NCBI GenBank assembly: GCA_003254885.1
Contig: QANT01000475.1
Span: 1-24,910, forward strand
Reading direction: 5' to 3'
From: Purshia tridentata
Taxonomy: Eukaryota; Streptophyta; Magnoliopsida; Rosales; Rosaceae
DNA length: 24,910 nucleotides
Part shown: piece after piece, positions 10,401 to 21,247 of the stretch
Position numbering within the stretch: position 1 is the stretch's first letter
Layout of the letters: each line of letters begins with the position of its first letter
Program-made: the position numbers and the translations under genes
Notes under the pieces: generated by a model
What the model saw: only the letters and a program-made list of their open reading frames with translations
Told to the model about the DNA's origin: nothing
The model's database searches: none

Positions 10401-13400
10401 AGGCAGGTATGCCCCGCCTATACCCTTTACTGCAATGAAAATTTAGAACTGTCAATAGGAGCCTCTCCACTTTTGAAGGGATTGATGTGAGGCTATTGAC
10501 TCTCTGACAATGTACAGACACTGACAAGAATGTTGGATCTACTGCATTGATCAGAGGTAAGACACTTGCACAAAAGGTCTTCAGCATAATTAGAGATTGA
10601 CAAGAGGAGATCAGTTTTTATACAATTTGACCTCTCCCACAGGGGAAGGTATAGCATAATGGAGGATAAAATCTTCCTTGGTCAAGAATATGTTGGTTTT
10701 CCTTCAAAAGCACATATTTCATTTTCCACTCAACAGGGAGTACATACTTTCATAATGAGTAAATAGTACCACTCTTGTTGGAAAGCAGTTATTTCCATTT
10801 GTTATTTTAGAAACAAAACATTCACAGTTCCTAGTAGGTAAAAGTAACAAAGAAGGGCCTGATAAATTCATCAGAGTTGGAAGTGTCTTTACCTTACAAA
10901 CCCCATGATTTATTCAGAGGACAGCATAAACATTAGAAAGGGATAAAATTGATGAACACCACCACCACCTTCAGTATCACAGGAATCTAGACGAAAAATA
11001 GCAAAACCAAGGTACAGATTGCACACAATTTGAAGTGATCTGAGCTAAGTTGAATGTAATGGAAGCACTAAATAGAACAAAGCTCCTTATAAGACTACGG
11101 ATCGTTGAGAAATTCTCATTAGAAGGACCTTGAAACTCAAGGAAATAGAAAAGATAGATGGAAAACTCTCCGAAAAGTTCATTTCAAAATAGAATCATCG
11201 GGACCCTACAAAAAGGCCTTTATATAGGCCTAAAATAGATACATTCAGATGCATGTTCAAGATGCATAAAAGTTAGGAACAGTCATAAATGACAGACGCA
11301 TGAACTAGATGCATTGAACCTGATGTACTACATCAAAGTTCGAAGTAAGGAAAGAGCCTTTCTGGCTAATAAAAGAAGATTGTATTATATTATAAAGGTT
11401 ACAAAAAATCGTACAAACCAACAGTCATGTCTACCTCATTAGCAGTAGGCCATTTGTTGTCACTAATCTCCATTGTCAATTCGAAACAGCCAGCATTTAT
11501 GTAGTTCCAGTCTTGCATACCTCCATATATAGGGTACCTGCAACAGGTGTCCTAAGAAACAGTTGATGAATATCAAACAAAAAGAAAAATATCTATTATA
11601 AGTTGGTAGCTCAAATGACTACATACAAAACTCAAGAAAGTACAAAAAGATTAGCATTTAAAATGCAATTCCTTATGTTCTAAATTTCAAAAACATTACT
11701 TCAAGCTGCCATACCAGAAAGCTCCATTTGTAACCCCTCCTCCAAATTCCTTGCTCAATGACATGTTATGGTGAGAGCGACTATACACACTTGCCAAGAA
11801 CCGGAATGTTTCGTCATCGGGGCATGCAAAGTAATTTCTCCTGTAATTAAATGCAGATCAAACGACAAAACCAAAGCAAAAGAAAAACTATAATTTTAAT
11901 CAGCATACAAATTCTGGGATGATGCTATTTTAACTGTAATGTTGTTAAGCATCATTTGAAAATCATAAAACACATGAGATGCAATCAGCAATCTTCTTAA
12001 CTCTATAGTGACATTCTAAGATCGAATGTTCACATCACCATGATATGTTTCACAGTATAAAAGAAAAATTTAGCAAACCAATGGCAGTCAATTTTGAGAA
12101 CATGAGTGCATGAAATACCTTTGGCATCTCATAAATATTGAAGTACAATCCAAACCTACACTCTAATGAATGAAAGCTGAGGCCAAAATAAAGCCAGACC
12201 AAAACATCCCGTTACAAGGGAAACCCGCTTCACAAGTTTAGCACTAATGAGTGTTAGGCAGATGTTCAGCGAACAAATACTTTTTATTCTTTTACTTTTT
12301 CAGTCAAAGATGTTCATAAAGAGTTAAATGTTTGCACGTTATTTTCCATTGAGAAAAAAGGAATTCAAGCTTACAACAACAGAAGAACAACAAAACTTGC
12401 AAATATAGAAAAGGAAATCAAGAAAGTAAGACAGCACTATCAAGTTATCAATCAGCATGCTATAAATGAGAAATGTCATGGATGTAAAATTATTACCTTT
12501 TATCCTGAGTTCCATCCCATGGATAATTTGCAACAAGTGCACCCTGTGAATAACTAAAGAATTAATAAGGACTAATTCATCCACCCTTTATTAAAGAAAA
12601 CATAAGCTAAGATAGAGAACACATGTTTGAATTAATCCCTTCGACCATTATGTATTTGTTAGATGAATCAATTTGGAATTTCTGTTTTTTTGGGTCAAGA
12701 TCAATTTGGAATCTTGGATGAGTCAACCCAGTAATGAAAGAAATAAAATGGATGAGGCTGAAGGTGAAGAACTAAGGAACAACTTTACATAATGTAATCT
12801 TACAGATTTTTTTTTTCTTTTTTACCTGATAAGAATCTTACAAATATATTAGGATTCCTAAAGTCCTTATATAACAAAATTAAAAAACAAACAGACTTCC
12901 CGGGTAGCATGCGCTAAACCAGTGACTTTTCACATGTTCAGTTGACTATATATCTTGTATCGTCTATGTGAATGTCTTTCCTTATCTTTAGAATAGAAAA
13001 GAAGAGAAGGCATTCTTAGATATCCTTAACTCACCATAAGTTCGAAAGAAATAATAATGAGTTAATAAATTCATCATGCAGATCCATCGTAGAAAAGAGT
13101 TCTAACAGATTCTTTCTGCACGCTATTGATATTAAGCAAGAAGTTGACATTGACTTCTGAAACATCCTTGTCAAGGTATGGATATCAAGTAATAAGGGTA
13201 CGCTTATGCAATAAACTAAGAGTGTGTATATCATAGCATGAAAAATACAAGAAGATGCATTACCCCATGCAAGCTGGCAGATGCAGTAAAATGCATCTCT
13301 CTCGACCACTTCATTATTGCTCTTGTTTCAGGTTGTCGCGCATACACATCATCATTTAGAGGAAAAAACTGTTATTTCATGTCAAGTCTCTTATTGTTAT

Positions 13401-16400
13401 AAATTGATCAATGAACTTAGTAATGAGAGGTAAAGTAAAACCAGAATTTTAAATAAATAAGAAATTAAAGATGCATCAAACATCCCACTATATAGATTTT
13501 GAATTTTAAGATCTCCATTGAATTGCAATAACCAGGTTTGAATTCTTTTCAACTAAATCAAGTGAATTTTATTTATAGTACGTACAACCCAGTTTCCAAG
13601 CATTAATTTCACACACTTATTCATATGGTGTATACTTACATAGGATTGATAATCTCTTTGACATTTATGATTTCAATCTTCAGTCTACATATATTTTAAT
13701 TATCCATTAATTCTTTTGTTTTTTACCACAACCCACTGGCTCTTCCTAAATTCAAGAAGACATGTGATCATTTTTAACATGATTGTTCTATTTATAAGTA
13801 TCTGAAATTACATTTTTTACTAGTGTTATCTATGAATACATAAATGAAACAGCAGGAACAAGAGCATCACAGAACTGTGCAATAGATCACGGAATTTAAT
13901 TTTTAAATCGTAATAAATGCACATACTTTATTTAAAGAAGTTCAGAATTCAGACAAGGGTAAAAACAACACATTGAATATCTAGATGAACCTTACATTAA
14001 TAACATACAAACTTCAATACAAGTCACCTGATCAATTCTGTTTTGTTAATTGCAAAAACTAATCCTAGTCTCAATTATCATATGCAGCTAATTTTAATAA
14101 ATGACCATTTTAAAGGACCAGATTGAATATATTAAAGCGTGTTAAAGGTGGAACATCCAACCCAAAACCAATGGGCATTGGATGGAGAGGCCCAAGATTT
14201 TAGATATTGTGATGCAAGGTCTAGAATGACCGATGTATAACTAATTTGTGATGGCCGAACATTATGGATTACTATTATTTGTCACAATATAGGTAATAAT
14301 TTTCTTATTTTATGAAATTTATGACTAGATTCCTGGCTTCAGCAACTTGCATTTTTAGATCGGGAGCCTACTGATGATGATGGCTCAATTTATGTCATGT
14401 CACCCAAATAGTTACCTGGTCTGGAAAATCTCGATTTAGATCAATATTATTTGCATTGCCACGCTTCCTTAATGAAAACCCATCAGGATTCATAGACGGT
14501 AGTATATGAAGATGCACATTGTCCACAATCAATGTTGCCTATAGTGATCAATGGACATTTGAAATTAGGATATTATTGTAAATTAATACTACAACCATAT
14601 AGAACTAATTTTTCATGCACTCACAAAAATAGAGAAATATCTATTAAAATAAGTTTCTGTCATAGGAGAATTGAGTTAACATTAATCTTATTGGCCTTAT
14701 CAAATGAAAGTGGAAAAATCAAAAGGACGAATAACAAGGACTAGGAAATAGGGGAAAGGAATCAAAGCACAATTTTATTTCAGGCAACATAAAACCTAAA
14801 CAGTTAATACAGATGAACAAAAGAAAGGATGGAATGATGGATGCATATTTCGACACATGAGAAGGATTTCTTTCTTTTATCCTATCAAGATGTATTCAAG
14901 GAATTTAAAATTTCTTGAATGCTTTTTAGTGAGAACTTTGAGGAGTGTGTTTAATTATTTTTTTAAAAAAGAAAATGGAAGGAGTTTAGAATTTCATTCA
15001 CCCAACAAACTAAATGAGGGGTCTAAGGGTTAAACAAATAAAACTCTATTTTTGTGTGTTCTAAAACACGTATCTGGGGATCAAACTGAAGGGACCATTC
15101 ATCTTTTAATTTCCTAGAGTACACTGAAAATCCATCATCGCTATTGAAGTGTAATAATTAAATAAAATAAATATCATGAGAACAAAGGACTACAAATATC
15201 ACAAAACAAGACCAAGATCTACCAAGTAGACTGAGATTTAAGGGCAGCATGGGAAAACATATTAAGGGAAAATAGAAAAACCAAAAAACTTTAAGAATCA
15301 AGCCAACTTCTCACAGGAAAAAAAAAAAATTTCTATAAATTACAAAGCAGGGGAATTTTACTAAGGATGAAAAGAAAAGAAAAGAAAAGAATAAATAAAT
15401 AATTAGACATACACCTACAATAAAAGGAAAGAAAAATACCAATGGATCTTTCAAATAGTTGTCACATATCCAATTTGCAAGTAGTATAAGAAGCTCACGG
15501 CCTACTGGTTCATCTCCATGCACATTGCCAATGTACTGCAACACCCAGCATAGTCGTCAACGAATATTCCCTTGATGAGTCACAAGTAATCTACATTCTA
15601 GGAAATGAAAGAGGCCTAAAAGAAAGATTTTCACGTAGATACATCAAGTACAAAGATACTACAAGGTTGCTGTATTTATGCAAACACTCAAAAGTAAATT
15701 TTATACAAAAGGTGAAATCCATGTTTTCATATTTGCCAAGAATATGCCATTATTCACCAACTTTATGAACAACCAGCAAAGCGCACATCACAAATTATTT
15801 GGGGAAAATAAACACTGACTGACATGGGAATGCATTTCGGGAAGATCATCTAAAACAATGGACACCATCTCAGAAATAATGAACCATAAGGAAGGAAAAG
15901 AGGGGAAAGGAATATCTGCAATAGAACAGTAGTGGAATAGAAAGCTCTGGATTTGTGACGTGTATCTATATTAGCACATTATATCATCTCAGATTTAAAG
16001 TTTCTCACGGCTCTAAGTGGCTCATCAACATTTCCATTATATTTTTACCCACAAGAAAAAAAAATGACCGAGTATTACTCCCCTCCAATCACATATATAA
16101 TGCATTAAGTCTCTTCTAGGGGGCAACTAACACAGTTGAACTTATGAATTAGTTTTTATATAGGAAACAAAATTTCATTGAAAAGAAAAAGTTTACAAAA
16201 CAGGGAACAAGGTGTTCCCTAAACAACACCTAACTAATGTACATCAAAACAGAAAAGCTATAGAAAAGAATTTTGAAAAAATGACAGCAAACTAATTTAC
16301 AGCAGCCTCCCAATCAGAATCAAAGCATTTTCCTATTTTGTTGAATTGTAATTTTGTCTGGGCTATTGAAGCAAATCCAATTTCTGCTTTATTCCTTTTA

Positions 16401-17609
16401 GAGGGGAAAGGTGGGAAGACCAGTGCAGTTTTCTTTGAAAAATCCTACAATGTTCAAAAGATTGATTGTATATAGGAAGCATTGAATTTGGGTTAGTAAG
16501 TAATAAATTTTCACCAAGTAACAGCTTGGATATAGTCTGAAAAATTAATATTAAAAAAAAAATTTCATGTGTCGGTTACCTTAAATGCAGGTTCAGGCTC
16601 TTCCTTCCCGGGCTTATCAGAAATTTCTATTACCCACTACAAGCAAAAATAAAACAAACAACACCCATTTCATAAGATTCAATTCAAGAGGTTATTCTGC
16701 AAATAAAATTAACACAATCAAAAACAAAAAGGGAACTTCAGTGAAATGATTACCAGAGGAACCCCATTCACACTCTTCCCAATACTGATAATCCATTAAG
16801 AAAATCCCTCAACGAGAGAATAAAAAGAGCAAGTCAGCTTAATCATAAGAGATTCCTGAGCACAAACACTAGACTTGAAATAGTGCATTTATCCAACTAA
16901 GCTACTACTCGTAAATATCATTGTTAATTTTATAAACCAATACTCAGTTAAAATTTAATCCAGTACATGTTTAAGAAAAGAGCACAAGTTCAGGTTATCA
17001 CCTGTATACCCTAGAAATGTTACTGCATCTTTGGTGGAATGCCTTAATGGCCCATTCCAGGTCAGTATTAGTCATGTACCCTTGAGCTACATTAACACTG
17101 TGGCACAAATTCTTTCAAATTTTCAGAAAACACATAGGTATATCAAATTAAAACACATAATTCATCTGAAGCTATTAAATTTCAACTGTACTAAGAAATA
17201 CCTTGTCTTAGTCTCCTCAAACAAGTGCCTGCTGGAACTGGTTCGAGTACCATATTCGAAGCCTATCGACACCAAGCCATAACTTACAATTAGCTAAATT
17301 CAGTGCACCGGTCAAAATATAAATACGTATATTGAAATTCCAATTTCCAAATGCGTATAGCTTTGACTTTTTCGTAGCTCCAAAGATAAAACTCCACCAA
17401 AACAATGGCACGATATTCTGATCATAATTTGTTCCATAACTACCGTTTAAAGAAGCTGAGATATACATATATATATATATAACACACAGGAGGAGATGAG
17501 AGAGACCTGGAGGTTTAGAGTTCTGAAGGCCGCCTCTAGCAATGGCATGGCGAAGAAAAAAGGAAAAGCTGAGAGAGAGGAATAGTAAAATGGAAGAAAA
17601 AAGCTTCAT
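7123..17609 (-). CDS. SOL1: SOL1/carboxypeptidase D-type zinc carboxypeptidase (15 exons, 483 aa)
   Basis: Exons in transcript order: 17507-17609, 17202-17262, 17002-17097, 16754-16784, 16580-16636, 15440-15535, 14416-14538, 13264-13368, 12497-12543, 11715-11840, 11435-11537, 9533-9595, 9173-9256, 7935-7998, 7123-7415. All introns are GT-AG and the phases close exactly (1452 nt including TGA). Residues 1-25 form a signal peptide. Residues 60 to about 335 are the M14 catalytic domain: zinc ligands H122 and E125 in [10 protein letters not shown] and H223 in ASLHGG, substrate-binding N183-R184 in DLNRDF, Y294 in QDWNY, and catalytic E305 in CFELTMEIS. About 338-420 matches the transthyretin-like domain that follows the catalytic domain in this subfamily. 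About 443-461 is a membrane helix followed by a basic tail. Arabidopsis SOL1 is known to trim a C-terminal arginine from CLE19 precursor in endosomes; the same role here is inferred. No active-site residue is missing, so the gene looks functional. The exact N-terminal exon 2 (weak acceptor at 17263-17264) is the least certain part. Confidence 0.93.
8825..9099. mobile_element. MITE-like insertion in carboxypeptidase intron 13
   Basis: The ends are imperfect inverted repeats: the left starts GGCTTTGTTTCGGACATG and the right ends CATGTTTCAAACTGAAGCC. Inside are two 39-bp direct repeats (8891-8929 and 8978-9016), each containing GGACTATT-AATAGTCC style arms. A palindrome CATGAGAT-TT-ATCTCATG at 8954-8971 lies between them. 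The 275-bp size and structure suit a non-autonomous DNA transposon. No clear target-site duplication was seen, so the superfamily is left open. Confidence 0.5.
9880..10020. repeat. Three-copy repeat of about 50 bp in intron 11
   Basis: GTTTACTTA starts at 9880, 9928 and 9980, each followed by an A/T-G-rich stretch and GGAAT or GGGAAT. Two units also share ATTCCCATTC near their ends. Spacing is 48 and 52 bp. This may be part of a small DNA transposon inserted in the intron. Confidence 0.5.
10180..11340. other. Intron 11 interior, possibly LTR-derived
   Basis: The intron (9596-11434, 1839 bp) is the longest of the gene. At 11214-11231 a TATA core is framed by a 5-bp inverted repeat (AGGCC, TTTATATA, GGCCT), as in some LTR promoters. 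AGATGCAT words recur just after. No coding region, LTR boundary or duplication was confirmed. Confidence 0.2.
15366..15392. repeat. Simple AAAAG repeat in intron 6
   Basis: A short run of AAAAG units followed by AATA units lies about 50 bp downstream of exon 6. Likely a microsatellite. Confidence 0.7.
15440..15535 (-). other. SOL1: Carboxypeptidase exon 6: zinc-binding HxxE exon
   Basis: This 32-codon exon starts [15 protein letters not shown] and ends NYLKDPL. It carries the first two zinc ligands (H122, E125). It is the most diagnostic exon of the gene and fixes the frame for the upstream and downstream exons. Flanking AG and GT dinucleotides are at 15536-15537 and 15438-15439. Confidence 0.92.
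16140..16300. mobile_element. Possible retrotransposon 3' end in intron 5
   Basis: The words AAACAAAATTTCATTGAAAA and the following A-rich stretch look like the minus strand of a plant LINE or retroelement tail. No coding part or poly-A boundary with duplication was found. Confidence 0.15.
17507..17609 (-). other. SOL1: Carboxypeptidase exon 1: start codon and signal peptide
   Basis: The ATG at 17607-17609 opens a basic-hydrophobic leader ([15 protein letters not shown] and onward) that ends in an AIA-R-like signal peptidase context near residue 24. The donor is the GT at 17505-17506. The frame stays open past the donor to 17217, but that extension is intron: using the donor joins G to the GC of exon 2 and gives PPGFEYGT, in phase with the conserved domain. 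Confidence 0.85.
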
Positions 17610-17830
17610 TCTGTAACATTTGATGTTGATGTTGATGACGACGACGAAGCTTCAGCATCACTGCATCAGATACACGAGCTCAGGATGGCATTGTTGTAAG
17701 AAGACGAAGATCTGAAATTGTGGACTGCACGTGAGATTTTGATTTGATTGGATTGGATTGCAAAACAAAGTGGCGATGGGCTGTCAAGTCGATGACAAGG
17801 AGGTCCGGCCCATTTCTGGCATTCATTTGT
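17610..17830 (-). promoter_or_regulatory. Likely 5' UTR and promoter of the carboxypeptidase gene
   Basis: Upstream of the ATG lies a trinucleotide-rich leader (GAT/GTT/GAC repeats at about 17618-17648). There is a G-box CACGTG at 17728-17733, and two TGGGCY-type site II motifs: TGGGCT at 17777-17782 (plus strand) and GGCCCA at 17807-17812, which reads TGGGCC on the minus strand. No clear TATA box was seen in the expected place. Motif presence is seen; activity is inferred. Confidence 0.45.
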
Positions 17831-17869
17831 GAGCTTCTAAATGTAACCCCAATTTTCTTTCTTTACACC

Positions 17870-18887
17870 TAAATTTGTTTTCCCAAAACATCTTATTTCG
17901 AACAAAACTTCTCTCATATGCAACTCGAGTTCAGCTTTTAGCTTAGCCCGTAAAAAATAAAAAAAAAGACAAGCCAAAGTTCTTCCGTTTATGAAACAAG
18001 TTAAGCTCAAACTTTGATATATTTAGCTCGAAAAGTTCGCGAGCAACTCGTATTTAATTACGAAAGAGCTCAAGAATCAAGTTATGCTCTTTTGTACGAA
18101 TTATAAAACTTAGATATTTTATAGAAGTGATTTTCACACCCTCAATTTCTCCATTTGCACTCATTCTTAATTTTTTATTTTTTATTTATATTTCAAATCT
18201 ACCCTTCATGCTCTCTAAATTCATTAGATTTTTTAGATTTGTTCACTTTTTGTTTTGCTCTATATTTGCATCTCTTCCTCTAATTTTCAAATCTCTATAA
18301 CTCAAATAAATCAATTTTTTTCTATAAGAAATTTATATTTTAAATATTCAATAAATGTCATTAATAATCTCTCACAAAGACTTCTATTATATTTGATTCT
18401 TCATTCCTAACTGGGTAATATTTCAAGGAATATGGACAAATTTATAATTATTATATATTTTTCAAGTGTTCCAAGTTGTTGTCTACAAATGTTTAGATGG
18501 ATGAATCACCAACAAAATTTATTTGGTCTGTTTGGTACAATAATATTTCATTTGGTCTGTTTTTTCTTGATAATCCCTTATTTCCTCACGATGTATGAAA
18601 TACTTTCTTTCTTGCTAGTAGAGGCTTTATTCTTAACTCCCATAGTTAGAAACAATTGAATTAATATACTATAATGCTTTTAAGAATAATATAATTAACA
18701 AAAATTAATATCTTTGGAGTAGTAGCTTATAAAATGTTTTAGATAAAATTATATAAATTGGCTCGATACAGCTCCAGCTCGACTCGAGTTTGAATTTTTC
18801 AAGATCGTTCGAGCTCAGCTCGTATAACAAACAAGCCAAGTTTGACCATGATGGTATTCAGCTTGGCTCGGTTCATTTACACCCCTA
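17870..18887. mobile_element. Non-autonomous repeat rich in AGCTCGAGC words
   Basis: Both flanks of this stretch carry GCTCGAGTT/CAGCTCG words (17923-18075 and 18758-18840). The right side ends GGCTCGG-TTCA-TTTACACCCCTA near 18887, the complement of the TAGGGGTGTAAA terminus common in plant hAT-like repeats. The left edge (TTTACACCTAA near 17863) is not an inverted match, so boundaries are uncertain. The middle is AT-rich without coding signal. Confidence 0.35.
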
Positions 18888-19016
18888 TATCTCTCACAAT
18901 CATATCCTCTACATTCTTGCTCTAGTTCTGTAAAAAGATAAAAATAAGTTTGAAATATTAAACTGATAGCATATTATAAGGCTAAAAATGTAAACATTGG
19001 TCATTAGAAGAGTTTT

Positions 19017-20300
19017 TTACAACGGCTTCAAGGTCCTTAACTTTGCATTTCCTTGAACTACTGCATCTACTTTGGAAGCTGTAGCACCGCAACCAAGTGC
19101 ACGAACTCTTCCACGAGTTTCAGGTCCTAAAACTCTCGCAAGGGCATTATTTTGTTGGTAGATTCTCCTTTGATTCATTACACACTTCTTTAATTTTTCC
19201 TATAAATATGTAACATAATATTAGTAAATAAACATTACTTTTTTTGGACCAAATTAAACAACATTACTTATACACAAATTAATTAAAACAAGCCTGTAAA
19301 AAGAAATTATGTGGGGTTTACCAATATGCTTCATTGACAGGTTCTCCCTTCTTTTTTTGGTACGCTTTTGTGCATAAGTTTCATCAGGATTTGGATGGTT
19401 CGCTTTCTACATGAGAATCCATTAGTTAACCAAGACAGTACATATAGATATAATAAAAACAGGTAATTGAAAAAGAAAGTAACAAATTTTAGCATCTAAT
19501 TAATGATGAAACAGATCTAAACAAGATGCTAAAGTCCTCTCTTTCTATTATTAAACAAGATGCTAAAGTCTCTCTTTCTCTTTCTCTCACAAACAATTAA
19601 TGCAGTCATCATTTCATGAAAATTGTTCACTAGCTAGCAAAGTATTAGTGTTACTTTCATAAAGTTGCCTAGCCTAACAATACATATATAGGCAGCAGCA
19701 GTAGAGTCTAGCCAAGACCAGAAGCTCAAGTTTCAAATATTACACTTCTTGTACTCTCTTCCTTTTGCCAATTCGCTTGCATAATCATGCCACAAACAAC
19801 TAAATTAGTTGGTCCAATACCAACAGTAGTCAAAGAGGTTTTAATTTCATTCACTATCACCACGAAGCCAATATATAAATATAAACAGCAGTACAAAGAT
19901 GCAAGGTATCAAACTAACTCAATTGAGTATTTTAGTGGTTTCATCATTTTCCAAAAAACTGAATCAAACTTGTAATCTTATCATTTCATTCTCCAACCGA
20001 GCATAGCCTTTTCATTGTATGCGTGAAATTTTGCTTCTTTCTCATTGCTCTAAAATTTTCACTTTCGACCTATAAAACAAATAATTATAAGGATGAAGGA
20101 TATCTAATAAATAATTAGAGATCATGTCTAAAGTATATTTAAGGTAAAAACAAAAGGGAAACTTACTTGAAAGTCAGCTCCAAGTCTCTTTTTGACAAAA
20201 GTGCCCCATTCTTTGTTTGATTTCACATTTGGGGGCTTAATAAGTCCAAATGCACATCCCCTATTTGGCATCTGATTGGCTTTGATAAGTTGACGTGTTA
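19017..20300 (-). pseudogene. Relic of an En/Spm (CACTA)-type plant transposase, Transposase_24-like
   Basis: Four exon-like pieces run on the minus strand. 20167-20300 reads CAFGLIKPPNVKSNKEWGTF and ends in an intact GTAAGT donor. 20000-20069 reads VESENFRAMRKKQNFTHTM, then needs a shift to continue GYARLENEM. 19322-19406 reads NHPNPDETYAQKRTKK, then shifts to GEPVNEAYW. 19017-19199 reads NALARVLGPETRGRVRALGC and ends in a TAA at 19017-19019. The FRAMRxKQxxTHTM and LGPExxGRVRxLG motifs are typical of the plant Ptta/En/Spm transposase family. At least two frameshifts and one junction that is a base short indicate a dead copy. No CACTA termini or second transposase gene were found. Confidence 0.65.
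19518..19580. repeat. Short tandem duplication
   Basis: TAAACAAGATGCTAAAGTC followed by TCTCTTTCT occurs at 19518 and again at 19552 (one extra C in the first copy), a 34-bp period. Confidence 0.8.
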
Positions 20301-20459
20301 CTTTTTATTTATATTGTCTCCAATATATCCTCATCATTTTAAAAATAATGCCTTTATTCACATCATTCACAATGAAGGATTGATGTATTATATAATAGCA
20401 TCCAATTAAATTTCTAATTGAATAGCAGACCATAGAAATTTAAAATTTAATTGTAGATG

Positions 20460-21190
20460 CAAACCTGAATTAAAGACCAGAGATCAGGCTTCAAATGCGT
20501 CCACTCTTCCTCCTTTGCACTACCCTCCTCTACTAACACATAGCCAGAGCTTGGCCTTCCAACAACTGGCTATTTGGTGAATGACCTATCCATAAAATAA
20601 CCCCTTTGCTTCAAGCACAGATTTCTCCCCACTAGAAAGGTTTCGAATAAAAAAACCAGACATCTGGCCTTTCATATTGCTAAAATGTCCACAGCCTCTG
20701 TGTTGAAGTGCAAGGTGATATGTGGGTTGTTGTACACTCTAACATTCGTGATAATCAACCTGTTAAACAAACATTCAGGGGGTTGAAACTCACACATACA
20801 AGGTGCTCATCAGTACAAATTTCATCCCCATCAAGGCAGCCAATCAGAATCTAGAAAACAGAAAATAACTATCCTGAGACTAAATTTTGTCTACAGCTAA
20901 GCAATTGAGAAACATCCTAAAGAACAATATGTATATATATATTGACTTGAAAAAAAAAATGGAACAAGCAACTCAAATGACACATGGAAATTTATGTTGA
21001 AGACCCAAAAAATAAAATATAAGAAAATAACATGAAAAAATACAGGTATGGCAAAATGAAACTTGAGATATTAAATATAAACTTGCCTCATGACCTTCGC
21101 CAATAGTTCTACACTTTGAGTAGGTACTGCAGCTACAATCAGCCTCTGGAATATCCATGTGTACACAAAAAATCAAGAGCAACAAGAAAT
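20460..21190 (-). other. Unidentified coding-like exon pieces
   Basis: Three stretches look like exons. 21092-21150 encodes PEADCSCSTYSKCRTIGEGH and ends GAG before GCAAGT, the usual GC-type donor. The next acceptor (TTTTCTAG near 20853) opens ILIGCLDGDEICTDEHLVCV. 20580-20740 reads [19 protein letters not shown] and [16 protein letters not shown] to a stop, and 20467-20575 reads GYVLVEEGSAKEEEWTHLK. The frames do not join without shifts. I do not recognise the family. They could be a decayed host gene or the 5' part of the transposon relic that follows. Confidence 0.35.
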
Positions 21191-21247
21191 GCCACTTTCA
21201 TCATATATAAGAACCATATCCAGGTAAAATTACATTGAAGATGAGTA

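Noticed and set aside
15311..15439. Open frame continuing past the HxxE exon
   Set aside because: Phe/Leu-rich readthrough of A/T-rich intron after the GT at 15438-15439; the next exon at 14416-14538 continues the family.
17217..17506. Open extension of carboxypeptidase exon 1 giving a 130-residue frame
   Set aside because: It reads through a good GT donor at 17505-17506, and splicing there restores the conserved protein; the extension has low-complexity intron-like content.
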